This document shows, piece after piece, positions 35,204-44,928 of a DNA stretch of 64,000 nucleotides. The stretch covers positions 1 to 64,000 of the forward strand of contig JAEYPS010000032.1 in NCBI GenBank assembly GCA_023410475.1, read 5' to 3'. A model generated the notes under the pieces. The model did not search any database. It saw nothing but the letters and a program-made list of their open reading frames with translations, and was not told the origin of the DNA. The position numbers were made by a program, and so were the translations under genes. This stretch comes from Bacillota bacterium. GTDB lineage: Bacteria; Bacillota; Clostridia; Christensenellales; SZUA-584. The first letter of the stretch is position 1; each line of letters starts with the position of its first letter.

Positions 35204-36123
35204 TACAGACACTGTGCGCCCTGCTGATGATTGCGGGGCTTTTTTTGTTGCTAAGTATCCGTCCTTCGGATATAGCGTGCCCGTTTATGAAGTCATTTCA
35301 GCGCCAGCGTGAAAGAAAGAATTTGGTGCGTCGTATCACCGGCAAATCAAAAGGGAAGCTGGCCGCGACGGTGGACGACGCAAAGTCCATGCTCACGGCA
35401 GCGAATATGGACGAGAAATTTGATGCTTACAAGTGGGCGGCTGTTGTGCTGGCAATCGTCGGTCTGCTGATTGGCTTTGCGCTGGATAATATCCTCGCTG
35501 GATGGGTGTTGGCGGCTGGGCTTGGATGCTCGCCGCTGATCGTGATCCGTATTCGCACCGGTGATTATATCCGTAGCCTGAATGAAAAGCTGGAAAGCGC
35601 AATGAGCACCGTTACCAACAGCTATGTGTCAGGTGGCGATCTGATAGGGGCGGTGGAAAACAACCTGCATTTGCTTCCGGCTCCGCTGGACGGCGTGTTT
35701 CGCCGGTTCTATGCGGAAACACAGCTTGTAGACTCCGATGTAGCAAAGGCGCTCCGTCGTCTGCGCGAGCGTATCGACAACCGCTACTGGCGAGATTGGT
35801 GCGATGTACTCATACAGTGCCAGCGCGACAGGCAATTGCGCTTCACGTTGCCCGGTATAGTCAGCCGCCTTGGAGAAATGCGCCGGGCACAGATGGAAGC
35901 AGATACGACCATCCGCAAACAGTTTGGTGACTATATTGTCACGGTTATGCTGGTGTTAGGTGCTATTCCGCTGATGGGCGCGATGATGCCTGATTGGTAC
36001 GAAATGCTCACGGCCACGCCCGCGGGAAAGATCACGCTGGCCGTGGTGCTGGCCGCTGTGCTGGCGACGGCTATATGGGTGGCGCGGCTGTATCGTCCCG
36101 TGGAAGGTGGTGAGAAAAAATGA
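35200..36123 (+). CDS. tadB: TadB-like inner-membrane platform protein
   Basis: 307 residues. An N-terminal helix, a pair of helices near 75-115, a cytoplasmic T2SSF domain (SVTNSYVSGGDLIGAVENNL, then LRERIDNRYWRDWCDVLIQC) and C-terminal helices. It forms the membrane base together with TadC. It overlaps tadC by 4 bp. Confidence 0.85.
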   Translation: MIQTLCALLMIAGLFLLLSIRPSDIACPFMKSFQRQRERKNLVRRITGKSKGKLAATVDDAKSMLTAANMDEKFDAYKWAAVVLAIVGLLIGFALDNILAGWVLAAGLGCSPLIVIRIRTGDYIRSLNEKLESAMSTVTNSYVSGGDLIGAVENNLHLLPAPLDGVFRRFYAETQLVDSDVAKALRRLRERIDNRYWRDWCDVLIQCQRDRQLRFTLPGIVSRLGEMRRAQMEADTTIRKQFGDYIVTVMLVLGAIPLMGAMMPDWYEMLTATPAGKITLAVVLAAVLATAIWVARLYRPVEGGEKK

Positions 36124-36995
36124 CTATGGTATTCATCATTCCTAGCTTTCTGATGGTCTTCGGCCTGTTACGTATCGCACAGGCGGCGCTTTGTCTCCCT
36201 TCGGGAAAAAACGTGGAAGCAATACGCAACGTCCACGGAAAGCGCGACATGACCGAACGTCTGCAGGTCGCACTACTGCCGATGGCGAGACTCATCTCAA
36301 AGCTGTTCCCCATGAGCGAATACAGAAGAAAGCAGATGGAAGCAGACTTTGCGCGGCTTCATATGACGCAGAAGCCAGAAGATTTCGTTTCCAATGTAAA
36401 AGCGCGTTCATTACTGCTGGCGCTGACCGGTCTGCTGTTCATTCCGATGGGCGTACCAATCCTGGCATTGCTGACGACCGTGGCCGCGCTTCTTGCATAT
36501 TTTCAAACGATGCAATCTATCCACAAACGCGTTGAAGCGCAGAGCCGCGAGATCGAAGCGGAGCTGCCGCGTTTGGTGGAAACCATGAACTATACGTTAC
36601 AGGATAACCGCGATATGCTCTCGTTCTTTGAAAAATATCGTCGTGTGGCGGGCAAAGCGCTGGGAACGGAGCTTGACCGACTGATTACCGACATGCGGAT
36701 CGGCAATCAGGAAGCGGCGTTGCGCCGGATGGACGCGCGGCTAAATTTGCCGTCTTTTTCCGCGCTGTGCGCGGTGCTGTGCGGCGTGTATCAGGGCGTC
36801 GATCAGCATACCAGCCTGCTCGTTTTGGAACAGGATATGCGAACCAAAGAGCGCGAAACGCTCCGACGGCTGATGGAAAAGCGTCCCGGACGTATCAAGA
36901 CGGCATCGTTCATTCTGACAGTGCTGATGATACTCATGTTCATGGTGCCACTGGTGCTGATGATTATCAATAACCTGACCGCTGTAGGCTTTTAG
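36120..36995 (+). CDS. tadC: TadC-like inner-membrane platform protein
   Basis: 291 residues with the T2SSF domain (EIEAELPRLVETMNYTLQDN, RMDARLNLPSFSALCAVLCG) and helices near 95-135 and at the end (SFILTVLMILMFMVPLVLMI). It is the second platform subunit. It completes the cpaB-tadZ-cpaF-tadB-tadC block. Confidence 0.85.
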   Translation: MTMVFIIPSFLMVFGLLRIAQAALCLPSGKNVEAIRNVHGKRDMTERLQVALLPMARLISKLFPMSEYRRKQMEADFARLHMTQKPEDFVSNVKARSLLLALTGLLFIPMGVPILALLTTVAALLAYFQTMQSIHKRVEAQSREIEAELPRLVETMNYTLQDNRDMLSFFEKYRRVAGKALGTELDRLITDMRIGNQEAALRRMDARLNLPSFSALCAVLCGVYQGVDQHTSLLVLEQDMRTKERETLRRLMEKRPGRIKTASFILTVLMILMFMVPLVLMIINNLTAVGF

Positions 36996-37112
36996 CGAAC
37001 CGTCTGTTTGTTTCGGCAGCCGAAGGGAGGGCTGCTTTTTTATATGCTGCCGAAACAGCGGTTTTATATATGTTCCATACATTATAAAAAATTTAAAAAG
37101 GAGAAAACCCAT

Positions 37113-37325
37113 ATGCGCAAAATGCTGAAAGTTAAAAACACCATCCGTCGTTTCATTTCTGAGAAGAGGGGGGACGGATTTTTGGATGTCGCGTTTAAAA
37201 TTTTGATCGTTGTGGTCATTGGCGCGGCGATTCTGTTGATTTTAAACGCGGCTGTTCCCAATCTGTTCTCCGGGCTGATCGAAAAGATCAGCGGCGAACT
37301 GACCGGCGTAAATGTACTGCCGTAA
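37113..37325 (+). CDS. DUF6133-like small pilin-type membrane protein
   Basis: A 70-residue protein with basic N-terminus, then KRGDGFLDVAFKILIVVVIG and a single membrane helix. The G(D/E)G(F/Y).DVA.KIL block before a helix is typical of DUF6133 proteins in Clostridia conjugative elements and mimics a class III pilin processed at Gly. AAAAAGGAG precedes ATG 37113. It is likely the main pilin-like subunit. Confidence 0.75.
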   Translation: MRKMLKVKNTIRRFISEKRGDGFLDVAFKILIVVVIGAAILLILNAAVPNLFSGLIEKISGELTGVNVLP

Positions 37326-37389
37326 GAGATAAAAACAGATGGTGGATGGGCTGCCGTGTGGCAGCCCTTTCCCTTCGGAAAGGAACTCT

Positions 37390-37818
37390 ATGAAACGAAA
37401 TTTTATACGCGATCAGACCGGCGAAGGGTACGTTGACGTTGCGATCACCATGCTCATTCTGTTTACCCTCATGGCCTCATTGATGGCGCTGTTTCCGATC
37501 TTCACCGCGCAGCAATCCTTAAACCAGACGGCCAAACACATTGCGCGTACCGTGGAGCTATACGGCAAAGCCGACGAAGTTAAGCTCGCATCCGTCACGG
37601 AGAACGAGAACTTTTTGGCTCCCGACAGTGTAGAAATCGACACGGAATGGCACGACGCAGTGGAAAAAACCATCCAGCTCAAAACGCCGTTCACCGTCAC
37701 ACTGACAAAAACGATGTCCATCGTGATCCTGCGTCCTGCGCTGGGTGAACCACTGACGATAGATGTGCAGATTACCGCCTCCGCGCGAGGTATCTCGGAG
37801 GTGTTTTTCAAGAAATGA
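37390..37818 (+). CDS. DUF4320-like minor pilin
   Basis: 142 residues: GEGYVDVAITMLILFTLMAS helix near the N-terminus, then a soluble beta-rich part. The same GEGY.DVA cleavage-like motif appears in the preceding protein. DUF4320 proteins are regular neighbours of Tad-like genes in Clostridia elements. ATG 37390 follows GGAAAGGAA. It overlaps the next gene by 4 bp. Confidence 0.75.
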   Translation: MKRNFIRDQTGEGYVDVAITMLILFTLMASLMALFPIFTAQQSLNQTAKHIARTVELYGKADEVKLASVTENENFLAPDSVEIDTEWHDAVEKTIQLKTPFTVTLTKTMSIVILRPALGEPLTIDVQITASARGISEVFFKK

Positions 37819-38279
37819 GACGCTTTCTTCAAGAAACGCGCGGCAGCGCGATACTGTGGACACTGTTCCTCATCCTGATTCTGTTTACCCTAACCTTCGT
37901 CGTATACACGGGCGTCACGGTGTACACCAAATACCAGAGCTGCGAGACGGAGTTGCAGCGCGCGGCAACCGTAACGGTAGACGTGGGGCTGCTTAACGCC
38001 AATGTGCGCGATTTGCAATTGGATGTTTCGGAAGACACCGCTCAATCGCTGTTGGAGAACAACTTGAGGGAAGCAGGCTGGACACAGGAGGACGAAAACT
38101 GGATGAAATATGATGACGGTAAACTGATCAATGCACTGGAGGATATGCAGGTCACAGCAGAAGGACAAACGCTGCGCATTGACGCGACGTTCGCCATGCC
38201 TTCTCCGTGGACGGTGGGCGGCGTGACGGAAATATGCATCCCCATGACGGTGCTCTCGTCAGTGTTGTATATCGAATAG
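37815..38279 (+). CDS. TadE-like pseudopilin
   Basis: 154 residues starting MRRFLQETRGSAILWTLFLI. A G-S-A-I hydrophobic start and single helix are followed by a soluble domain (VYTKYQSCETELQRAATVTV...). This is the TadE-like pattern. It overlaps the preceding gene and precedes the large surface protein. Confidence 0.7.
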   Translation: MRRFLQETRGSAILWTLFLILILFTLTFVVYTGVTVYTKYQSCETELQRAATVTVDVGLLNANVRDLQLDVSEDTAQSLLENNLREAGWTQEDENWMKYDDGKLINALEDMQVTAEGQTLRIDATFAMPSPWTVGGVTEICIPMTVLSSVLYIE

Positions 38280-38290
38280 GAAGGAGGCAG

Positions 38291-40852
38291 ATGATGAAAC
38301 GGAAAAGAAAGATACTCATTTCGATGACGGCGGGCGTCATAGCACTGATGACACTGCTGCTTCTCACCACCTCGGCGCTGGCCGTCAGCATCGGCTCACG
38401 CAGCGTCACGGATATGTTTGACTATAACGGCGGATCGGGATGGAAGAGCCTTGACACACCCGAACATTATGTATCCGGTTCTTCCCCCGAGCAGGTGGCT
38501 TATTGTCTGCAACACAAAAATGGCAGCCCGCACGATGCAGGGTACAGCGATTCGGACATCTTAGGCAGCTATTCATCCCGCGTCCAAACAGGTCTTCGCA
38601 TCATTCTGGAAAACGGATATCCGTATGCTACGGGAGGGCTGACGGCAGCGGAAGCGCGGTATGCTACCGCCAACGCGGTACGCTTCTGGTTGTCCGAAAA
38701 TGGTGATAGCGGACAATACAACTTCACTAATCTAGGCTCGTATTCCGATTCGCAGTTACGCAGCTATGCAGCTAGCGGACAGATCGCCAGTAAAATTCGT
38801 GCGCGTTCAGGGTATACCGATGTGCTGCAATTCTCGATTGAATTGCTGATTAAGGCGCGTTCACAGTCTCTGATGACTCATACCGTCAACCTGTCCACGC
38901 CAGCGATGTCTATCAGCGGTGGGTATTTTGTGGGAACATCCACCGTATCGCTCACTAACATGAACGGCGGTTATACGCTCAGCACATCCGGCCTGCCGTC
39001 CGGCTCCAGCGTTACAGGATATACAGGGCAATCCGGCGATACGCTAACAATATGGATTCCGGTCAACGAAGCGAACGCTAACCGCTCTTTCAGTCTGTCT
39101 GTGACAGGCAAAGATAACCGGATGCGCAGCAATATGTTTGCGTATGCGCCGAATTCCAGCAGCTTGCAGCGCGTTATCGTAGCCAAAAGCGCCGAATACA
39201 ATGATGCGCAAGCCGTTGGCGTTATCGTGAATACACCGCAGATATACGCCGACCTGACAATTACTTCGCTTAGTTCAAATGCCTCAAGCTACGATGCGGG
39301 AGATACGATCACCATAACGGCGACTGTGAAGAATCAAGGACTGCGCAGCGCAAGCGGATTTTACGTGTCCCTGACGTCCTCCGATCTCTCAACACAGAGC
39401 AACTATGTTTCCTCTCTGGGCGCAGGCAGTTCAACGACCGTATCCTATACATACACCGCGCCATTGTATTCATCCACGCGTGACGTGACCGTAACAGCGA
39501 CAGCGGACTCCACCGGTGTTGTTGCGGAGAGTAACGAAGGGAACAATACCCGAAGCAACTCGTTCCGAGTGGTTTCGCTGCCCGACCTGACCATCACGTC
39601 TCTGACTGGTGACAAATCGCTGTATGAAGCGGGCGAAACGGTCACTGTGTCGGCGATGGTGAAAAACAACGGGGCAACTTCCTCGGCAGCAACAACAGTG
39701 CGGCTCACGGTTCCGAACATTGGGACATTTACACAAAATATATCTGGTCTAAGTGCGGGCGCAAGCCGGACGGTGACGTTCATGTTTACAGCACCCACGG
39801 CACTCAACGCACAGTCGATCATGGTTACGGCCTACGCAGACCCTGACAACAAGGTTGATGAGAGCAACGAGAGTAACAACAGCCGTTCGGTCACGATTTC
39901 CGTCAAAGCCCTACGGCCTGATATTGAGATCGTGGACTCCACGATCACGGATTGGTATGCAGGCAAAGAAGTCACGGTGTCGGCTACAATTCGGAATAAC
40001 ACGGTGCAGCCCGTTCCATCCGTCGCCATCCGGCTGACGATTGGCGGCGTGTCATACACGGAAAGCATCCCCATTGCCGGTAACGGCAGCAACCTTGCGG
40101 TATTCAGAATCACGGTGCCGACAAGCGGAAGCTATACAGTGAAAATCGTTGCCGATCCGAACGGCGTACTGGATGAGACAAATGAGAACAACAACACGCT
40201 CTCAAAGAACATTCAGGTGCAGAATGTCCCTTCATCCATCGTAGCCGACCCCGACGATGCGACGATGGAGCAACGTTATGAAGCTTTTGGATTGACAAGT
40301 TTACCGAGTAACGCTTCGTCTACCTATCATACATGGCAGGAGATTCGACTGGAAAGCGGCAGCTATGTGACTAAGACCTACTATGCCCGCCTGACTACCA
40401 CGTTTAGCATTTCTCCCGACAGCCGGATAGTCTATGCAGACAGGCCGGAAACGATGGAATCAGGCTTTGGATTCAGCGTCCAGTGTACCACCGTCTTGAC
40501 CACAAACTATGACAATCCTGAAAAGCTCGTCGGCGCGCAGATGGTGTGGGTACGATATCCCGAAAGCGCTTACGGACAGCTATCCGCGTGGCAGAATGTC
40601 TGGGACAGTCTGGACATCAAAACGGGTGCGACGGGAGACATGAACACCACATGGCAGCTTCCCGTCAATTTATACTCAGTGACGGAGAGCCGGTTGCATT
40701 ACGTTCCGCTGTGGTTTCCTGACGGAGAATATGTTGCGTGGGCGCAGGCGTTTTACGCGTGGAGTCCTGTCGGACAGTTGTATGAACATAAGACCGACAC
40801 GCTGACCATTGAGGGCGATATGTATGATCGCGTGACGACGATACAGAGGTGA
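38291..40852 (+). CDS. Large surface protein: thioester-like domain plus CARDB repeats
   Basis: 853 residues with a signal peptide (ending near ALAVS). Residues about 35-200 resemble thioester adhesin (TQXA) domains: a Cys in VAYCLQHK (C72), DILGSYSSRVQTGLRIILEN and EARYATANAVRFWL. The expected reactive Gln position looks like Ala or Asn, so the thioester may not form. Three CARDB-type Ig-like repeats (about 345-660) each end in an ESNEGNN/DESNESNN/DETNENNN motif. A unique C-terminal domain has no LPxTG anchor. Placed after pilins, it may be a pilus-tip or mating-contact adhesin. Confidence 0.75.
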   Translation: MMKRKRKILISMTAGVIALMTLLLLTTSALAVSIGSRSVTDMFDYNGGSGWKSLDTPEHYVSGSSPEQVAYCLQHKNGSPHDAGYSDSDILGSYSSRVQTGLRIILENGYPYATGGLTAAEARYATANAVRFWLSENGDSGQYNFTNLGSYSDSQLRSYAASGQIASKIRARSGYTDVLQFSIELLIKARSQSLMTHTVNLSTPAMSISGGYFVGTSTVSLTNMNGGYTLSTSGLPSGSSVTGYTGQSGDTLTIWIPVNEANANRSFSLSVTGKDNRMRSNMFAYAPNSSSLQRVIVAKSAEYNDAQAVGVIVNTPQIYADLTITSLSSNASSYDAGDTITITATVKNQGLRSASGFYVSLTSSDLSTQSNYVSSLGAGSSTTVSYTYTAPLYSSTRDVTVTATADSTGVVAESNEGNNTRSNSFRVVSLPDLTITSLTGDKSLYEAGETVTVSAMVKNNGATSSAATTVRLTVPNIGTFTQNISGLSAGASRTVTFMFTAPTALNAQSIMVTAYADPDNKVDESNESNNSRSVTISVKALRPDIEIVDSTITDWYAGKEVTVSATIRNNTVQPVPSVAIRLTIGGVSYTESIPIAGNGSNLAVFRITVPTSGSYTVKIVADPNGVLDETNENNNTLSKNIQVQNVPSSIVADPDDATMEQRYEAFGLTSLPSNASSTYHTWQEIRLESGSYVTKTYYARLTTTFSISPDSRIVYADRPETMESGFGFSVQCTTVLTTNYDNPEKLVGAQMVWVRYPESAYGQLSAWQNVWDSLDIKTGATGDMNTTWQLPVNLYSVTESRLHYVPLWFPDGEYVAWAQAFYAWSPVGQLYEHKTDTLTIEGDMYDRVTTIQR

Positions 40853-40863
40853 TGGATGAGTGG

Positions 40864-40894
40864 CATGCCCTATGGTGATGAGCCATAGGGCATG
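40864..40894 (+). terminator. 12-bp perfect hairpin ending the pilus operon's first part
   Basis: CATGCCCTATGG (40864-40875) and CCATAGGGCATG (40883-40894) around a 7-nt loop, followed by TTATAATATAT rather than a pure T-run. Confidence 0.6.
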
Positions 40895-40983
40895 TTATAA
40901 TATATACATAGGTAACCACATATTTGATTTATGATGGCAATGTGACAGCCGTGAACTGTTGATTATGAATATAATGTTTAACC

Positions 40984-41012
40984 TTTTCATTCTCCTTTGA
41001 GTGGTATATAAT
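40984..41012 (+). promoter_or_regulatory. Candidate promoter of the three-gene cargo cassette
   Basis: TTTTCA (40984-40989), 17-bp spacer, TATAAT (41007-41012); a second TATAAT follows at 41016-41021. The leader to ATG 41126 would be about 105 nt. Confidence 0.45.
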
Positions 41013-41125
41013 GTATATAATGTGCAACTTAACTCAGTAATATGAACATGTATGGCGCAGTATTGTTCTATTCAGTGAACCAAGACATTATTGTCAGTAA
41101 TATAAATAAGAATGGGGAAAGTTTA

Positions 41126-42112
41126 ATGAAATCAGTCGTATTTTTCAATAATAAGGGGGGCGTAGGAAAAACAACCTTTACTTATCATCTTGGATACGCT
41201 TTGGAACGTAAAGGGAAACGCGTACTTTTTGTGGATGCTGATCCCCAATGCAATCTATCATCTCACGTTTGTACAGAAGAAGCTATAACTAATGCATGGG
41301 GTTCCTCTGGAAATAGCATTTATAAAGCAGTTGAACCCATAATTACAGGTGCTGGGGCTATGAATCAAATTGACCCTTATAAATTACCAGATAAAAATAT
41401 ATGGATATATATTGGCGATTTGATGCTTTCTGATTTTGAATCAGAGCTGACAAATGCCTGGACGCAAATACTTGCAGGACAAGAACGTGGATTTAGGGTA
41501 ACTTCATCGATAAATAGTTTGTTTTTGGAGTTTGCAAACAAAAACGACATTGATTATGTATTGATTGATATTGGCCCAAACCTAGGAGCTCTCAATCGGT
41601 CGATCCTTTTAGGGTGTGATCATTTTATCATACCAATGATACCAGATATGTTTTCGTTGCGGGGCTCTCAAAATATTGGCAGAGTCTTTGCGAATTGGAT
41701 TATTAACTACCAAGCTGGTTTGAAAAGACTTAGTAATCTCGACTTTTTCACGAGTAAAGGAACTCCAAAATTTTCAGGTTATACCTTGCAGCAATTTAAC
41801 AAATACAACAGCCGTAGAACGAAGGCATATGAAGAGTGGGCGGAACAAATACCAGATTATATAGAAAAATATGTTATTAAGCCACTATCTAAGGAAAGCC
41901 TGTCAACATATGAACTTGTTTTGCGATTAGATAACTATCAAATAGCAGAATTTAAAAATTATAATACCTTAATACCAATGGCTCAGTCTGCGCTTAAGCC
42001 AGTGTTTGAGCTGTCATATTCAGATGGAATTGTTGGTGGACATACACAGTACGTAACTAATGCTAAAAGAGAATTTGAAGCAATTTCGTCAAAGTTTTTG
42101 TCGATTATTTGA
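41126..42112 (+). CDS. ParA/MinD-like ATPase, first gene of the cargo cassette
   Basis: A 328-residue deviant-Walker ATPase (NNKGGVGKTTF near 9-19, VLFVDADPQCN, DYVLIDIGPNLGAL). It differs from parA of this element: it is longer, more AT-rich and has a unique middle region (TNAWTQILAGQERGFR) and C-terminal half. Similar proteins occur in defence islands beside nucleases, as well as in partition loci. No ParB gene adjoins it; a nuclease-like gene does, 52 bp downstream. I read it as part of that cassette, with stray partition protein as the alternative. Confidence 0.75.
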   Translation: MKSVVFFNNKGGVGKTTFTYHLGYALERKGKRVLFVDADPQCNLSSHVCTEEAITNAWGSSGNSIYKAVEPIITGAGAMNQIDPYKLPDKNIWIYIGDLMLSDFESELTNAWTQILAGQERGFRVTSSINSLFLEFANKNDIDYVLIDIGPNLGALNRSILLGCDHFIIPMIPDMFSLRGSQNIGRVFANWIINYQAGLKRLSNLDFFTSKGTPKFSGYTLQQFNKYNSRRTKAYEEWAEQIPDYIEKYVIKPLSKESLSTYELVLRLDNYQIAEFKNYNTLIPMAQSALKPVFELSYSDGIVGGHTQYVTNAKREFEAISSKFLSII

Positions 42113-42164
42113 GTAATGAGCAGTTCATTCTTAGACTCTAAAGGCTTTTAGGTGGTGAAACAGA

Positions 42165-43220
42165 ATGAAACTAAGTGAGGTTTATCGCACAATTCCATAC
42201 GATTTATCCGGCTCGGTAAGCAAGAATCGCTTTCGGCAGGAAATTCTATGGGGTATAAGCAAAATGTTCGACTTGTTTGACAAGCCGGAGTTTTGCGTCA
42301 TATTCGATTATAAGTGCGATATAGAAATTCATCTTAGCGATTCCATTGAGTTTTACCAAATAAAATCCCAAAAAGCGCAAAAGCCATATAGCTTTACACA
42401 ACTGAGCAAAGTGGAAGGTACTGGAAGCATTATTGGAAAATTGTTTGTGTTGAAAGATACCTCCTGCCCTGAAACACGGATTAAATGCGCTTTGGTATCT
42501 AACCGCTTTTTAAAGATAAAGGGAAAAGAATTATCTGATGCGGAAGTCATTGATTTTGAAGCTTTGGACGACACATTGAAAGCTGTTGTCCGAAATGCTC
42601 TAAAGGCAGAGTTAAGCCGTGACGAAATTGATTTAAGGGATCTGCATTATATTTACACATCAATGGATTTGGCTTCGCCGGAAAACTCTGTAAAAGGGCA
42701 GATTGATAGTTGTTTTGAAAAAATCAAAGGCTGCGAACCCATTAAGCCAAACGCCCTACACAGGCTAGTTTTCGATACTGTCCAGAAAAAGGCGTGCTAC
42801 GAATTTGCAGCCGATGACTTTGACGAACTGGTCAAACAAAAAGGTGTTACTAAAGACGAGCTTGACTCTATTCTTGAGCAATACAAAGAGAAAACCGACA
42901 ATTCTTTGGAACAGGTTCAAGCATATATAGAAGAAAACTATCAAAAAGTCTCTGAACGGAAAAAACTAAAGACGGCGCTGGCAAAGATTTTTGAAGCCGA
43001 ATATAATTCTCAGAATCTACAAAGAAAAGAGAGGGAAATCTCAGCATATCTGATAGATAAAAGCGAATCGGGATCCTTGCCGGATGATTCAACGGAAGTT
43101 TTGGCGGATGTTCTTATATCCACATTTGGGGACACATTCCCGATAGAATATTCAAAACAGGAAAAATACGTTTTTGTTTTGTTAGTCATCAAACGCTGGG
43201 AGGATGGGAAATATGAGTAA
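42165..43220 (+). CDS. DUF4297/Cap4-type predicted dsDNA nuclease
   Basis: 351 residues. The first 70 carry a PD-(D/E)xK-like pattern: E25, D52 in CDIEIHL, and QxK in FYQIKSQ (Q65, K67). This 'Y/FQ.K' form is typical of DUF4297 (Cap4-type) nucleases in anti-phage systems. The rest is helical and unrecognised, possibly a sensor or partner-binding part. AGGTGG precedes the ATG. It overlaps the Rad50-like gene by 8 bp, so the two proteins are almost surely made together. Confidence 0.7.
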   Translation: MKLSEVYRTIPYDLSGSVSKNRFRQEILWGISKMFDLFDKPEFCVIFDYKCDIEIHLSDSIEFYQIKSQKAQKPYSFTQLSKVEGTGSIIGKLFVLKDTSCPETRIKCALVSNRFLKIKGKELSDAEVIDFEALDDTLKAVVRNALKAELSRDEIDLRDLHYIYTSMDLASPENSVKGQIDSCFEKIKGCEPIKPNALHRLVFDTVQKKACYEFAADDFDELVKQKGVTKDELDSILEQYKEKTDNSLEQVQAYIEENYQKVSERKKLKTALAKIFEAEYNSQNLQRKEREISAYLIDKSESGSLPDDSTEVLADVLISTFGDTFPIEYSKQEKYVFVLLVIKRWEDGKYE

Positions 43221-44928
43221 GTTGTTTTTCAATAAACTTTATATCTTTTCAAGCCCTGATAAAGCGGCAAGGGTTATTGAGTTTGCCGCTGGCAAGACAA
43301 TAATTACATCAAGCTCTATCGACGGAACTAACCGTGGCAAATCTGTCATAATGAAATCGCTGTACCATACAATGGGCGCAGACTGTAATTTTGACGATAA
43401 GTGGGATGATAATAGCAAAATTTATATTTTGAATTTTACCGTAGATGGAAATGAGTTCTATATTTTCCGTCATAGCAGCTTATTTAAGGTTTTTGATATG
43501 GATAAAAATATTATCTTCAAGACCGTATCCCGGCACGAACTATCGGAGAGATTGAATGATATATTCCATTTTGCAGTAAAACTCCCAGCAAGGCAAAATA
43601 GTAGTAACGATCTGTCGGAAGAAGATGAAGAGGTTCAAAGGCTTGAGATAACACCTCCAGCTTACAATTATTTATTGTATTTTGTTGATCAAGATGGTCA
43701 AAGAGGTTCGCAATTCAGCTCGTTCAAGAGCCTACAGCAATACCCTGACTTTAAAACTAATACGCTGTATTATCATTTTGGAGCTTTTGACGATGACTAT
43801 TACGATTTAACAGTTCAACAGGAAAAATTGATAGAGCAACAGAAGCGGATTAACCGTGATAATGAGATGATGCAATTAATGCTTGATAGGGTTTATGCAA
43901 ATATCAACGATGTTTCATATTCCAAAGATATTGAACATCTCCGCCGCGATATTGACCGCACAAAAGCGCAATATAATGAAATTGCAAAAAAACTAAGTGA
44001 GATCCGTAGCAAGCTCATTACTCTGCGAAATGATAAAGAGGAACTTCTTCTACACATTAGCTCTCTTTCCAGACTAACGAAGGAAAACGACAAACAGATT
44101 CAATCGCTTAATGAACATATTTGCCCATTATGCAGCTCTTGTTTGGATAATCCGCTCCACTTGAGAATTAAGCGCTACAATACTGGCGATGATATTATCC
44201 TTTTGTCAGGTGAATTGCAGATTGATGTTCAGAGAATAGAAAGAGATATAATAAAGCAAGAAAAAGAATATACCGATTGGCTAAGTAAACTAAATGAATA
44301 TGAGAGTGCGTTCAATTTACATTCTTCTGAAATCAACGATGTCCTGCGCCACAAAGGATATATCGACATAAAGGAAAAAATGTCTGACGATCTTCATGCA
44401 TTGCGTGAAAAAGCGGAACAACTCGAAGTCCAGCTAAAAGACATCAACAAAAAACTGCGAAAATACAATGATGCAAAAAATAAAATAAACACACGGTATT
44501 ATGAGCTTATGCTCGCAGACAAAAACCGCTTTGGGCTTGACGGTATTGACCCGAAAACCTTTGAGAACATAAAAAAGAGCTTTTCTTCCGGCGGGAGCAA
44601 CAACCCAATTGCAACAATTGTGTGGTATGTAAATTTGCTCAAACTGAAGCATGAGTTCAATCCTGACGCCATTGATTTCCCGGTGGTTCTGGACAGCCCT
44701 AATAATGCAGAAACTGATCAAGAAAAGAAAAATCAGGTTTATCAGTACATTTGTGAGCGTGTTACTGATAATCAGTTAATTGTGTCCGGTATAGGTTTTC
44801 TGGATATGCAGATTCAAGATGTTAAATTTGATAAGATTATTGAGTTGGATAATCCCAAATATAGTTTGCTTTTGGAACAGGACTATATTGAAAACATTGG
44901 CATCCTCAATGAGCTTAATTCAAAATAG
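43213..44928 (+). CDS. Rad50/SMC-like ABC ATPase (DUF2326-like) with zinc hook
   Basis: 571 residues. Walker A is GTNRGKS (38-44). Two coiled-coil arms (about 200-290 and 325-430) flank a zinc hook CPLCSSC (near 304-310). The ABC signature is FSSGGSNN (near 457) and Walker B FPVVLDSPNN (near 488-497). The arrangement is that of Rad50-like DNA-bridging ATPases, small version. Such proteins pair with nucleases in Lamassu and ABC three-component defence systems. ATG 43213 follows GGGAGG. Confidence 0.8.
   Translation: MSKLFFNKLYIFSSPDKAARVIEFAAGKTIITSSSIDGTNRGKSVIMKSLYHTMGADCNFDDKWDDNSKIYILNFTVDGNEFYIFRHSSLFKVFDMDKNIIFKTVSRHELSERLNDIFHFAVKLPARQNSSNDLSEEDEEVQRLEITPPAYNYLLYFVDQDGQRGSQFSSFKSLQQYPDFKTNTLYYHFGAFDDDYYDLTVQQEKLIEQQKRINRDNEMMQLMLDRVYANINDVSYSKDIEHLRRDIDRTKAQYNEIAKKLSEIRSKLITLRNDKEELLLHISSLSRLTKENDKQIQSLNEHICPLCSSCLDNPLHLRIKRYNTGDDIILLSGELQIDVQRIERDIIKQEKEYTDWLSKLNEYESAFNLHSSEINDVLRHKGYIDIKEKMSDDLHALREKAEQLEVQLKDINKKLRKYNDAKNKINTRYYELMLADKNRFGLDGIDPKTFENIKKSFSSGGSNNPIATIVWYVNLLKLKHEFNPDAIDFPVVLDSPNNAETDQEKKNQVYQYICERVTDNQLIVSGIGFLDMQIQDVKFDKIIELDNPKYSLLLEQDYIENIGILNELNSK

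Noticed and set aside
42165..44928. Naming the cassette Gabija, Wadjet or standard Lamassu
   Set aside because: No OLD/TOPRIM ATPase with UvrD helicase (Gabija), no JetA-D set (Wadjet) and no LmuC-like third subunit were seen, so only a Lamassu-like or ABC-three-component-like label is justified.
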